Shown here in pieces: positions 17,188 through 24,397 of a stretch of DNA of 42,759 bases (position 1 is the first letter of the stretch; the number at the start of each line of letters is the position of its first letter). The notes below the pieces were generated by a model, which was not told the DNA's origin, searched no databases, and was given only the letters and a program-made list of their open reading frames with translations. Made by a program: the position numbers and the translations under genes. This DNA is from an uncultured Deferribacteres bacterium. Lineage in GTDB: Bacteria; Zhuqueibacterota; JdFR-76; DREG01. The stretch spans positions 1 to 42,759 of the forward strand of contig CAJVYQ010000042.1 of the NCBI GenBank assembly GCA_913009825.1. Reading direction: 5' to 3'.

Positions 17188-18435
17188 TTACAATTTGCCG
17201 ATCAAATTTTCGATTTGCGCTTCAATTAAATAAAGCCTGAGAATGACCCGTTCCCGGGATACTTTCGCAGCAATCAATGCTTTTTGCGCCAGCAATACTT
17301 CCGTATTAGTAGCGATACCGGCCTGATAGTTCAATTCGGTATAGTCATAAGTTTTTTGCGCCTGCTGCATTGTTTCTTCTTTTAATGATACGAGTTTTCT
17401 AAAATGCTTCAGCCGGGAGACAAGCTGCTGCACATTTGTGCGGAGTTCAATAAAGAAGGCTTGTTTCGTCGCTTCCAGTGATTCGGACGCTAATTGAAAC
17501 GTCTGCGCCTTGTTTTTTCGTATCCCCCAATCGAGAATCGGCAACGACAGTCCGCCGGAAATTGTCGCATAATCCCCTCCGGATGTGGGATCATTATCCA
17601 GAATATATCCGCCGCTGACAAAAAGTTTGGGCAAACGACTGTTTCTCACCAATTTTTTTTGCAGATCGATTATTTTTATTTGCTGGTCCATGATGGAAAT
17701 TGCCGGGTTGTGGCGCAACGCGACGGAAAGAAGTGTGTCGGTAGAAAAATTTTGACTACTAGAAAGCCCGTCCAAAATCAAAGAATCGCCTGACGAAATT
17801 GTCAAGCCGGTGAGGTTTGCAAGCTGAATTTGCCAGGCATCGATTTCAGAGTTTGCCGCCAAAATCTTTTCGCGGGCAGCGGCTAATCCGGATTGGGTGA
17901 AATACAAATCCAGCCGGTCAATTTGACCCAGTTTGAATAGTTTTTGCGTCACTCCTAAATGATGGGAAAGATAAATTTCAGAGAGCCGGACAATGTTCAT
18001 TTCCTGCCGCGCAGAGACAAGATTAAAGTAAGCCTGCTTCACCCGGTAAAGCAACTTTAGTTTGTTTTGCCGGGCCTGAAGTTTGGCGATATACTCGGCT
18101 GTAATTCCTAATTTTTTAAGCTTGCTCAGCCATTTTCCCATGTCCCAGACAAGATTCAACCGGTTGGCCAAAGTATTGTATCGATAATCGCTGAAATGAT
18201 AATCGGCGCCCTGAAGGGCAAGATCAACTCCGGGATAAGCCTGTGCCTGAAGACTTTTGGCCGCTACAGCTTTACTTTCCTGCAATTTTTGAAAAGCCTG
18301 AACCGAAGGATGATTTTCCTGTGCGGCCATAATGCAGGATTTAAGTGATAATATTTTTGTGGTTTGTGCCGGTAAAGGTAAAATAAGAGCCACATTGAAT
18401 ATTAAAATAAAAGAAAATTTGAAAGACTTGTTCAA
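17188..18435 (-). CDS. TolC-family outer-membrane efflux protein, second copy
   Basis: 415-residue outer-membrane factor. A signal peptide ends near residue 23 (LPLPAQ), followed by the TolC pattern CIMAAQENHPSVQAFQKLQESK, a second repeat VALRHNPAISIMDQQIKIID and a late helix YQAGIATNTEVLLAQKALIAAK. The start is TTG at 18435 with AGGAG seven bases upstream. It lies upstream of the adaptor at 15996-16949 but is separated from it by about 240 bp containing a repeat, so it may be a separate transcript. With the other TolC, two RND pumps and two adaptors, the region could encode two complete tripartite exporters. Confidence 0.87.
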   Translation of the reverse strand: MNKSFKFSFILIFNVALILPLPAQTTKILSLKSCIMAAQENHPSVQAFQKLQESKAVAAKSLQAQAYPGVDLALQGADYHFSDYRYNTLANRLNLVWDMGKWLSKLKKLGITAEYIAKLQARQNKLKLLYRVKQAYFNLVSARQEMNIVRLSEIYLSHHLGVTQKLFKLGQIDRLDLYFTQSGLAAAREKILAANSEIDAWQIQLANLTGLTISSGDSLILDGLSSSQNFSTDTLLSVALRHNPAISIMDQQIKIIDLQKKLVRNSRLPKLFVSGGYILDNDPTSGGDYATISGGLSLPILDWGIRKNKAQTFQLASESLEATKQAFFIELRTNVQQLVSRLKHFRKLVSLKEETMQQAQKTYDYTELNYQAGIATNTEVLLAQKALIAAKVSRERVILRLYLIEAQIENLIGKL

Positions 18436-18451
18436 TGTCTTTGCTCCTGTT

Positions 18452-18582
18452 TAGTATGACCTGAATTGAGCGATTCTCTTGTTTTTGAGCTTGTTCCTGC
18501 TACTAAACGGATTTTCATTTTTTAATGTAAATTCGATTGGCGATTCAGCGAATCGCCCTACAATCGCTCAATTCAGGTACTA
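18452..18582. repeat. inverted-repeat element, GAGCGATT family, copy A
   Basis: Arms ACCTGAATTGAGCGATT (left, about 18459-18475) and AATCGCTCAATTCAGGT (right, 18562-18578) match fully, flanked by TTAGTA and TACTAA. The interior contains the hairpin GGCGATTCAGCGAATCGCC. Closely related copies lie at 28962-29082 and, more diverged, inside 22678-22835. No coding content. Confidence 0.75.
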
Positions 18583-18605
18583 ATAATTCATTCCCAATCG
18601 CATAC

Positions 18606-20759
18606 TCACCATCGATACAAATAATCCGCTTTGGCGACAAACACTTGATTTTCCGATAGCAACTGTCGATTTCCGGTTCCCCACAAATGATTGTAAACCA
18701 GGTAAAAATGGCTGCCCAGGCCGGGTATCCAATGCAGGCGAAAATTCAAATTCAATTCATGATCTTCGTTATTCCATTGAATAAAAGCGCGTGTATCCAG
18801 CCGGGTCGAGAACGCATAACCGATACGGCTGCCCCATTCCCTGGTCTGAAAAGAGCCGTCAGGCAAGCCGATATCATTATACCGAAAGTCGAGACCGGCA
18901 GATAAATGAGATGACAACTTCATTAAATTCTCCATGGCGAAAACGGTTCGTTTGCCGTTATAAAACTCACCCCAGTTCACAAAGAACCCGCCCGAGAGCA
19001 TTCGCCGCCGATTGGTCTCGAATTGAATTTCCGTATGATTGAACCAATAGTCGCCGGTGGGTATCACATAGTTGTCGTAAATATTAAAATTCTCATCCAG
19101 CCGTTCGAACGTCCGTTGCAGATTGAACTCAAAAAATTCCCCGCTTTGCGTCGTAAAGCCCAGGGGACGCCCCTCGTAGTCAATCGATTCTATACGACCG
19201 GAGATGTCGGTTGTATAATCCATATCTAGCGGTTTAAAAACCAGCTTGCGGATGCCCAGGATTCCGGGCCGCGGCGTATATCGAAAGGCGCCGCCGGTTT
19301 GGCGAATGTTTTTTCGGCGAACAAAGCCGACTTCCGGGTTAAAATTATCCTGCGTTTCAAAGGAATAAAAATAAGAATCGAAAAGGTCGTTTGGATAGTC
19401 GACGGATATTCGCCAGGTAATGTTATCGCCTTTCAGCCCGGGTGTTTGGGTGCCGGCGATGTAACCGTCGATAGCCAGGTTCTTATCGCCTAAAAAATGC
19501 GTGAAATACAAATTCAGGTCCGCTCCGAAGGCTCGATTTACATATCCCGTGCCGGGAACTAATTTTTGCGTGGCAATGAATCCAACTTTGGACTGCTGAA
19601 GAAAGTCCCGCTGGAAACGGGTGACCAAAAAGTTGGCTCCGGGCGTGTCGCCCTTGCTGTCCGTCTGCACATCCAGGACACCGATGGAATATTTCCCGGC
19701 CCGGCCGGTGAGGCGCGCTCCGCTGAGGATCGGTACTTGCTCCCCATCCTCCGACAAACCTATGCGCCGGCTGTAAAAAACCTGACCGGAATGAAATGAA
19801 CCGAAACGAAATATATCGGCGCCTTCGAGAAAGAACTCACGTTTTTCCGGATAGTAGAGATCGAAGCGGGTGAGGTTAATGCGCTCCTGGTCCGCCTCCA
19901 CCTGGGCAAAATCGGTATTGACCGTAAAATCGGCTGTCAATGTAGGTGTAACGCCATATTTTAAATTAAAACCGGTTTTCGTTATCGTGTCTTGCGATGG
20001 ATTGTCCGAGTCCTGTTTTTGCATGCCGAATTTGGCGTAAGGAAAAAGTTCGATCTGATGTCCGCGCTGAAGATCGACCAGTCCATGCAGCTCACCGGCA
20101 GACGCAAGATAGGCAATACCTTCGTTATAAGTGTAACCGGACCAGAGGTCTTCCTCGTTCTTCCTCTGGATGATGCGCTGGAAATTGATCCCCCACACTT
20201 GTTCTTTTCTGTTCCGAAAACGCAGCGTCTTGAAAGGAATGAGAATTTCAGCCTGCCACCCTTCAGGCGTGATTCTCGCCCGTACATCCCACACACCGTT
20301 CCAATTTTCATTTGGATCACGTTCGGGTGCAAACTGGAAAGCATCGAAACGAGCGCCGTTGGGGTTGACGGTAAAGACAAAGCCGGTGCGATGATCCAGG
20401 TAGGTATCGATGACAATGGTCACCTGATCATCCCCTTCCTGATTGCTGTCTCGTACCAAAGTATTGGCGATAATTTTATCCGGCTGCGAATCGAAGCACA
20501 AAACACCGATATAAAGATTCTCCCGGTCATAGATAATTCGAACTTCGGTGCGTTCTGTGGCCGGTTTGCCATTGTCCGGTTCGCGCTGCATAAAATGCGT
20601 TGCGGGGTCTGCCAATCGCCAGTCCTGCTCGTTCAGATAGCCGTCAAATTTAATCGCAGAACGAATACGCCGTGCTGTAATGACCGGTCTGTCATCCAAC
20701 GCAAAAACCTGTTGGGAAATCAACAGGCAAAAGATTAAAAAAATCATTCTGTTTTTCAT
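18606..20759 (-). CDS. DUF5916/CBM9-like outer-membrane protein
   Basis: 717-residue secreted protein with signal peptide (residues 1-21, ending VFALDD). Residues about 25-230 form a CBM9-like beta-sandwich (IKFDGYLNEQDWRLADPATHF, VWDVRARITPEGWQAEILIPF). The rest is the DUF5916 region, with the conserved YPEKREFFLEGADIFRFG and many alternating aromatic strands that end in an aromatic residue (YLYRW), as expected of an outer-membrane beta-barrel. No biochemical role is established for DUF5916; carbohydrate or surface-polymer handling has been suggested by the sandwich domain only. A paralog lies at 24398-26560. Confidence 0.85.
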   Translation of the reverse strand: MKNRMIFLIFCLLISQQVFALDDRPVITARRIRSAIKFDGYLNEQDWRLADPATHFMQREPDNGKPATERTEVRIIYDRENLYIGVLCFDSQPDKIIANTLVRDSNQEGDDQVTIVIDTYLDHRTGFVFTVNPNGARFDAFQFAPERDPNENWNGVWDVRARITPEGWQAEILIPFKTLRFRNRKEQVWGINFQRIIQRKNEEDLWSGYTYNEGIAYLASAGELHGLVDLQRGHQIELFPYAKFGMQKQDSDNPSQDTITKTGFNLKYGVTPTLTADFTVNTDFAQVEADQERINLTRFDLYYPEKREFFLEGADIFRFGSFHSGQVFYSRRIGLSEDGEQVPILSGARLTGRAGKYSIGVLDVQTDSKGDTPGANFLVTRFQRDFLQQSKVGFIATQKLVPGTGYVNRAFGADLNLYFTHFLGDKNLAIDGYIAGTQTPGLKGDNITWRISVDYPNDLFDSYFYSFETQDNFNPEVGFVRRKNIRQTGGAFRYTPRPGILGIRKLVFKPLDMDYTTDISGRIESIDYEGRPLGFTTQSGEFFEFNLQRTFERLDENFNIYDNYVIPTGDYWFNHTEIQFETNRRRMLSGGFFVNWGEFYNGKRTVFAMENLMKLSSHLSAGLDFRYNDIGLPDGSFQTREWGSRIGYAFSTRLDTRAFIQWNNEDHELNLNFRLHWIPGLGSHFYLVYNHLWGTGNRQLLSENQVFVAKADYLYRW

Positions 20760-20865
20760 AAACTCTGCTCCGAAGTCGCAAGTACGTAACTAAAGAAGAT
20801 TATAGCGCCTGAGCAGAAGTTCAGGCACCTCAGTCCACAAACACCCACAATGATTGAGATATTAA

Positions 20866-21049
20866 CACAAAATGGACTTTATCCTGCTTTTTACTCTCCA
20901 GCGGGGCGGTGCGGCAAATATAGTAATTGCCGGCATTCCGATAACGCCTCGCCGCCTTCTACCCTGAACTTCCTGTCCGCAACCGCCTTAAATTTTAGTT
21001 TTATTTCCGGATATGAGAAATCAGTTCGTTCCAGTTCGGCCACATTATG
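20866..21049 (-). pseudogene. decayed LamG-like (3-keto-disaccharide hydrolase-type) domain remnant
   Basis: Reading leftward from 21049 gives HNVAELERTDFSYPEIKLKF and, after a frameshift, RYRNAGNYYICRTAPLES. These align with FNVAVAEKTNFSNVEIELKF and RYQDADNYYVCRANPLES of the intact lipoprotein at 23369-24316. The stretch is about 60 codons with no start, no signal and at least one frame change. It is the remnant of a paralog of that lipoprotein domain. The rest of the gap 20760-21184 shows nothing else I can identify. Confidence 0.75.
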
Positions 21050-21184
21050 ATAAGTTTACGGCAGTCCGAACCGTTTTTATATTAAAATTTTCCATATCTC
21101 ATCATGTCGGGCGACGAAACTCGCCGCCCGATAAACCAACAAACCGGAATAACTTTACTAAAAAAACAAACTTTCAACGATTCT

Positions 21185-22492
21185 TTAATTACCAAATCTC
21201 GGATTCACTACATTGCTGTAAATCGATCCGAACGTAAATCTTAAACCGATACTGAATGAGTACTGATATTGCGTGGCAAGCTCCGTGCGCTGCAAAAGGA
21301 TCTCTTCCTCAGAAACATCTTTCTTGGGCAGAGATAATTGATCATGAATCATTGAGATATTTGTATCTCCGTAAAACGAGATTCCCTCAAAAACACGCCA
21401 GGAAAATTCCCATGACAATTGTAAGCTGTTTTTTGAAAAGTCATGAAAATAGTGCGCGCCTTCCAGTGTCGCGCTAACCGAGCCCCATTTTTCCTTGATC
21501 TCCAAACTAGCGGAAAGACTCTCATTAAACAAACTTTCTTTTACCTTATTATAAATTGTTTCCTGATTGTAGTAAATATTTGTATAGCCCAACCTGTAGA
21601 GAAAACGAAACTCTTTTCGGGTGGATTCCGAATAAGGAAAAAGGTCATATTCTAAGGCAGGAGCGCAACTAATGGAAATTTTTGTATTGCTGTATAGTGA
21701 TGAATTGGCAGATGCGTACCCTCCAACAGACCAGTGTTCATTTATGCTTTTCACCAACAGGCTCCTGAATCTTTGATATCTGGAAATACTGGTGATCGTA
21801 TGATTATTTACTTTGAAATTGTTTTCATAGTATTTACTGCTAAGATATAAACTAATTTTCCAATCCGGAGTAATTCGATAAGCGGACAAGGAACCACCTA
21901 TTTTAATTCTATTTTTGGATTCTTCGATATCAAAATCATTATCTGTACTAATCATGAAAACCCAATTGTTCCATTTATCCTCTACAGCAGCAGGATTCAC
22001 TTTTTTATTGTATCTGATTGAAATATATTCAGCAAACGGAGTTCTGGAAATATAACGAATGAGACCCATCTTCAGCGATTTCACCAAGCCGGCCCTGATC
22101 AATTCTACAGAATCCGTATTTTTAGCAACAAACTTTAACGTATCATTCACTCCATTGAAGTTTTGTTGACCAAGAAAAGTGATTGTGTATTCTCTACCTC
22201 TGCTCCCGGTTCGTTGTGACGTTAATAAAATATGAACCTGAGCCTCTTTTCTGTCCCTTACATAATTTATATAAGGGATTTCTCTTTTGATATGATCTTG
22301 ATATCTTCGTGAAATATCAAGAAAAACTTTGACAGCGCTTTGTTGAAGTGGAACGGAATCACGCGACGTTTGTTGCGCAGACAGGACGGTTGGCATAAAA
22401 AATTTAATCCCTAATAATAAAATGAAGAAATTCAACATGAAAGGAATTGAGGAAAACCTTAAACTGTTTTTAAATATTGGAAAACGATTCAT
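21185..22492 (-). CDS. uncharacterised outer-membrane beta-barrel protein
   Basis: 435-residue protein. Its N-terminal hydrophobic stretch ends near TVLSAQQ, consistent with a signal peptide or a longer leader starting at a later Met. Residues about 55-170 form a soluble domain with VFLDISRRYQDHIKREIPYI and NYVRDRKEAQVHILLTSQ, a pattern I associate with an unnamed outer-membrane protein family of Bacteroidota-like bacteria. From about 180 on, alternating aromatic strands (YKISLYLSS, WSVGGYASANSS, FRFLYRLGYTNIYY) and the ending FTFGSIYSNVVNPRFG suggest a 10- to 12-strand barrel. No ligand can be named. The start lacks a clear ribosome site. Confidence 0.7.
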   Translation of the reverse strand: MNRFPIFKNSLRFSSIPFMLNFFILLLGIKFFMPTVLSAQQTSRDSVPLQQSAVKVFLDISRRYQDHIKREIPYINYVRDRKEAQVHILLTSQRTGSRGREYTITFLGQQNFNGVNDTLKFVAKNTDSVELIRAGLVKSLKMGLIRYISRTPFAEYISIRYNKKVNPAAVEDKWNNWVFMISTDNDFDIEESKNRIKIGGSLSAYRITPDWKISLYLSSKYYENNFKVNNHTITSISRYQRFRSLLVKSINEHWSVGGYASANSSLYSNTKISISCAPALEYDLFPYSESTRKEFRFLYRLGYTNIYYNQETIYNKVKESLFNESLSASLEIKEKWGSVSATLEGAHYFHDFSKNSLQLSWEFSWRVFEGISFYGDTNISMIHDQLSLPKKDVSEEEILLQRTELATQYQYSFSIGLRFTFGSIYSNVVNPRFGN

Positions 22493-22677
22493 CAGTAATA
22501 CCCATGCTGCCTGTTATTTTTTAAAGAAACCTCTACCATCAAAATAAATAATTTGTCTCTTCACGAATATACTATTCCATTAGAACATACATTCATAAAC
22601 ATAGAGATACTTGATCCTGACCCATTCCTTCAACAAGTTAAGCATGGAATCTCATCCTGGGATCTTCAACTTTTATC

Positions 22678-22835
22678 AATTATTTATTTCACTTAAATTG
22701 AGCTATTCTTAGCTTAAAACAAGCATTCAAAGAGTTTTGTCATTCTAAAAAATCTTGTTAGTTCTATGCACTAAACCAACGGGATTCCTACGGAATGAGG
22801 GTTAGAATCGCTCAATTTAGGTGAAATAAATAATT
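22678..22835. repeat. long inverted-repeat element, GAGCGATT family, copy C
   Basis: AATTATTTATTTCAC at 22678-22692 is perfectly matched by GTGAAATAAATAATT at 22821-22835. Inside these, TAAATTGAGC and GCTCAATTTA extend the stem to about 32 bp with only two or three mismatches (22678-22709 with 22804-22835). The inner ends share the GAGC(G/T)ATTCT word of copies at 18452 and 28962. Its right end overlaps the next element by five bases. Confidence 0.75.
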
Positions 22836-23014
22836 AGTGTCTGTCCTAAAATTATGAGAAATAGCAAAAAACGTCATTCCTGCCGTGCCCAAGGCAGGCG
22901 GGCGAAAGCCATCTGCCCGTCCGCAGGCGGGGAATCTAAAGAAAACAAGATGTTATAGATTCCCGTTTTCACGGGAATGACAGAAAAGCAGGGTTTTCGG
23001 ACAGACACTAATTA
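22831..23014. repeat. inverted-repeat element with nested REP-like and CTGCC palindromes
   Basis: Perfect 16-bp arms TAATTAGTGTCTGTCC (22831-22846) and GGACAGACACTAATTA (22999-23014). The interior holds GTCATTCC...GGAATGAC (same family as 4201 and 17055), which is itself interrupted by two CTGCC/GGCAG palindromes (near 22887-22905 and 22912-22930). The order of nesting suggests three successive insertions. The outer tip TTAGTGTCTG is the same as that of the element at 2-135. Confidence 0.8.
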
Positions 23015-23180
23015 TGTTTGCCGCTTCGCTACTCTTGGGTATTTTACATTGATCCGTCTTAAAATAAACCATCAGGCTAAATAATGCATAAAAATTTAGT
23101 GCTAATTCAACTCTTTCCGCCTCACCTTCGATAAGCACAAGATAGGTTATTGCAAAAAGGAAGAATTTTCCTCCTCTATT

Positions 23181-23354
23181 CGGGCAGGAGTTGAACTCCT
23201 GCCCGAGCGTGCATGGGTGACGAAATTTATTAAAGAACCAAAGTGTTGCAATATTGCAAACACCATGAATAGCACTAAATCTGAAATATGCTGTTTTTTT
23301 TTATGCCCCGATTTTAGGTAGCAAAGCGGGTGCAGGAGTTGCACTCCTGCACCC
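23181..23354. repeat. paired GCAGGAGTTG hairpins
   Basis: Two strong hairpins share the core GCAGGAGTTG(A/C)ACTCCTGC. One at 23181-23205 has 12-bp arms (CGGGCAGGAGTT), the other at 23328-23354 has 12-bp arms (GGGTGCAGGAGT). A partial third copy lies at 34854-34871. Neither hairpin is followed by a T-run on either strand, so a simple terminator role is not supported. The sequence 23015-23180 shows nothing recognisable. Confidence 0.6.
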
Positions 23355-23368
23355 CAATTCCACTTCAG

Positions 23369-24316
23369 CTATTCCTTCTCCGCTTTCTCTACTTTGAAAT
23401 CATCAAACCAGGTCACAGCGTCCGCTTTGGTCCAAAGGCCGACTTTCCCGGATTTGAACGTATCATCGAGGGTATCCAGATAGAGTTTGCCGTCGTACCA
23501 GCACTGAATGTGATTGCCAACATTTTTCACCTTCAGCGAATGCCAGACTTTACTGGGGATCTCCACCCTTACCGTGGCCAACTGTTTCCGGTTGCCGTTC
23601 ACTACTTTGTAAAAACGGTAATTGCTTTCCAGCGGATTGGCACGGCAGACATAGTAATTATCGGCATCCTGATAACGCCAAACAGGCCCGCCGCCCTGGT
23701 CTTCCTGGCCGTCGATTGCTTTGAATTTCAATTCGATTTCCACATTGGAAAAATTGGTTTTTTCTGCGACTGCTACATTAAAATGGTAGCCGGGATTTTC
23801 TTTGCTGGTCTGCGCCAGCACATTAGGCTTGCTGGGCGCCGTGGGATCGGCCATAACGACCCATTTGCCGAGACCGCCCTTACCGGTTTTCCGGTTGCTC
23901 CAGCCCGGAGGGAGTTGGCCAACTGCACCGGTATCGAAATTAAAGACAGTCTCATTCTCATTTTCCTCTTCCCTCTCTTCCTGTTCTCCTTCCTTTTTTT
24001 CACCACCTTCAACACCACTTTCTTCTTTTTCCTCTCCCGACATCTCTTCCCGGTTAACGATTTTACCAACAGCAGTTACATCCACTTCATAAGTTTTTTC
24101 TCCGGACTTCACTACCACTTCAAACAGTTCTTTGCCTTCTTCATTTTCTTTTTTAACCTTAGTAATCACTCCGCCGGGAAACGCTTTCGTGATAGCCTGC
24201 TTTGCTTTGGCAGGCAATTTCAACTGTGACTTTTTTTGCTGGCTGCACGCCGTAAACACCACCGAAACGGATAGTACAGCCAAAACGATGAACATAAAAA
24301 ACTTTTTGTTAATCAT
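23369..24316 (-). CDS. lipoprotein with PepSY-like domain, acidic linker and LamG-like domain
   Basis: 315-residue lipoprotein; the signal ends in the lipobox VFTAC near residue 24. Residues about 35-90 resemble a PepSY-type domain (AKQAITKAFPGGVITKVKKE, FEVVVKSGEKTYEVDVTAVG). About 92-123 is a linker made mostly of Glu, Gly and Lys. About 125-312 is a jelly-roll domain of the 3-keto-disaccharide hydrolase/LamG type (VEIELKFKAIDG, ADNYYVCRANPLESNYRFY, GKVGLWTKADAVTWFDDFKV). Start ATG 24316 has AGGAGG six bases upstream; the GTG one codon earlier is less likely. It probably binds a glycan or surface ligand. No catalytic residues are evident. Confidence 0.8.
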   Translation of the reverse strand: MINKKFFMFIVLAVLSVSVVFTACSQQKKSQLKLPAKAKQAITKAFPGGVITKVKKENEEGKELFEVVVKSGEKTYEVDVTAVGKIVNREEMSGEEKEESGVEGGEKKEGEQEEREEENENETVFNFDTGAVGQLPPGWSNRKTGKGGLGKWVVMADPTAPSKPNVLAQTSKENPGYHFNVAVAEKTNFSNVEIELKFKAIDGQEDQGGGPVWRYQDADNYYVCRANPLESNYRFYKVVNGNRKQLATVRVEIPSKVWHSLKVKNVGNHIQCWYDGKLYLDTLDDTFKSGKVGLWTKADAVTWFDDFKVEKAEKE

Positions 24317-24356
24317 CACACACCTCCTGTGTTGGGGTTAGTAGGTTAATTCATTA

Positions 24357-24389
24357 AAACCTCAAAGGTTTTTAAAACCTTTGAGGTTT
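24357..24389 (-). terminator. palindromic hairpin, probable terminator of the DUF5916 gene
   Basis: AAACCTCAAAGGTTTT and its complement form a nearly perfect stem of about 15 bp with a minimal loop. On the minus strand the stem is followed by TTTTAAT. It begins nine bases after the stop of the gene at 24398-26560 and lies before the lipoprotein gene, fitting a rho-independent terminator. The same word is common as a dispersed repeat, so either role is possible. Confidence 0.6.
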
Positions 24390-24397
24390 GTGAAATA

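Noticed and set aside
22953-23138. A 61-codon minus-strand frame
   Set aside because: It runs through the arm of an inverted-repeat element and has no ribosome site or known motif.
23328-23354. Hairpin as terminator of the lipoprotein gene
   Set aside because: No T-run follows on the minus strand, and the same hairpin recurs elsewhere as a repeat.
23330-24229. A 299-codon plus-strand frame
   Set aside because: It is antisense to the lipoprotein gene; its Phe-rich stretch is the mirror of the Glu-rich linker.
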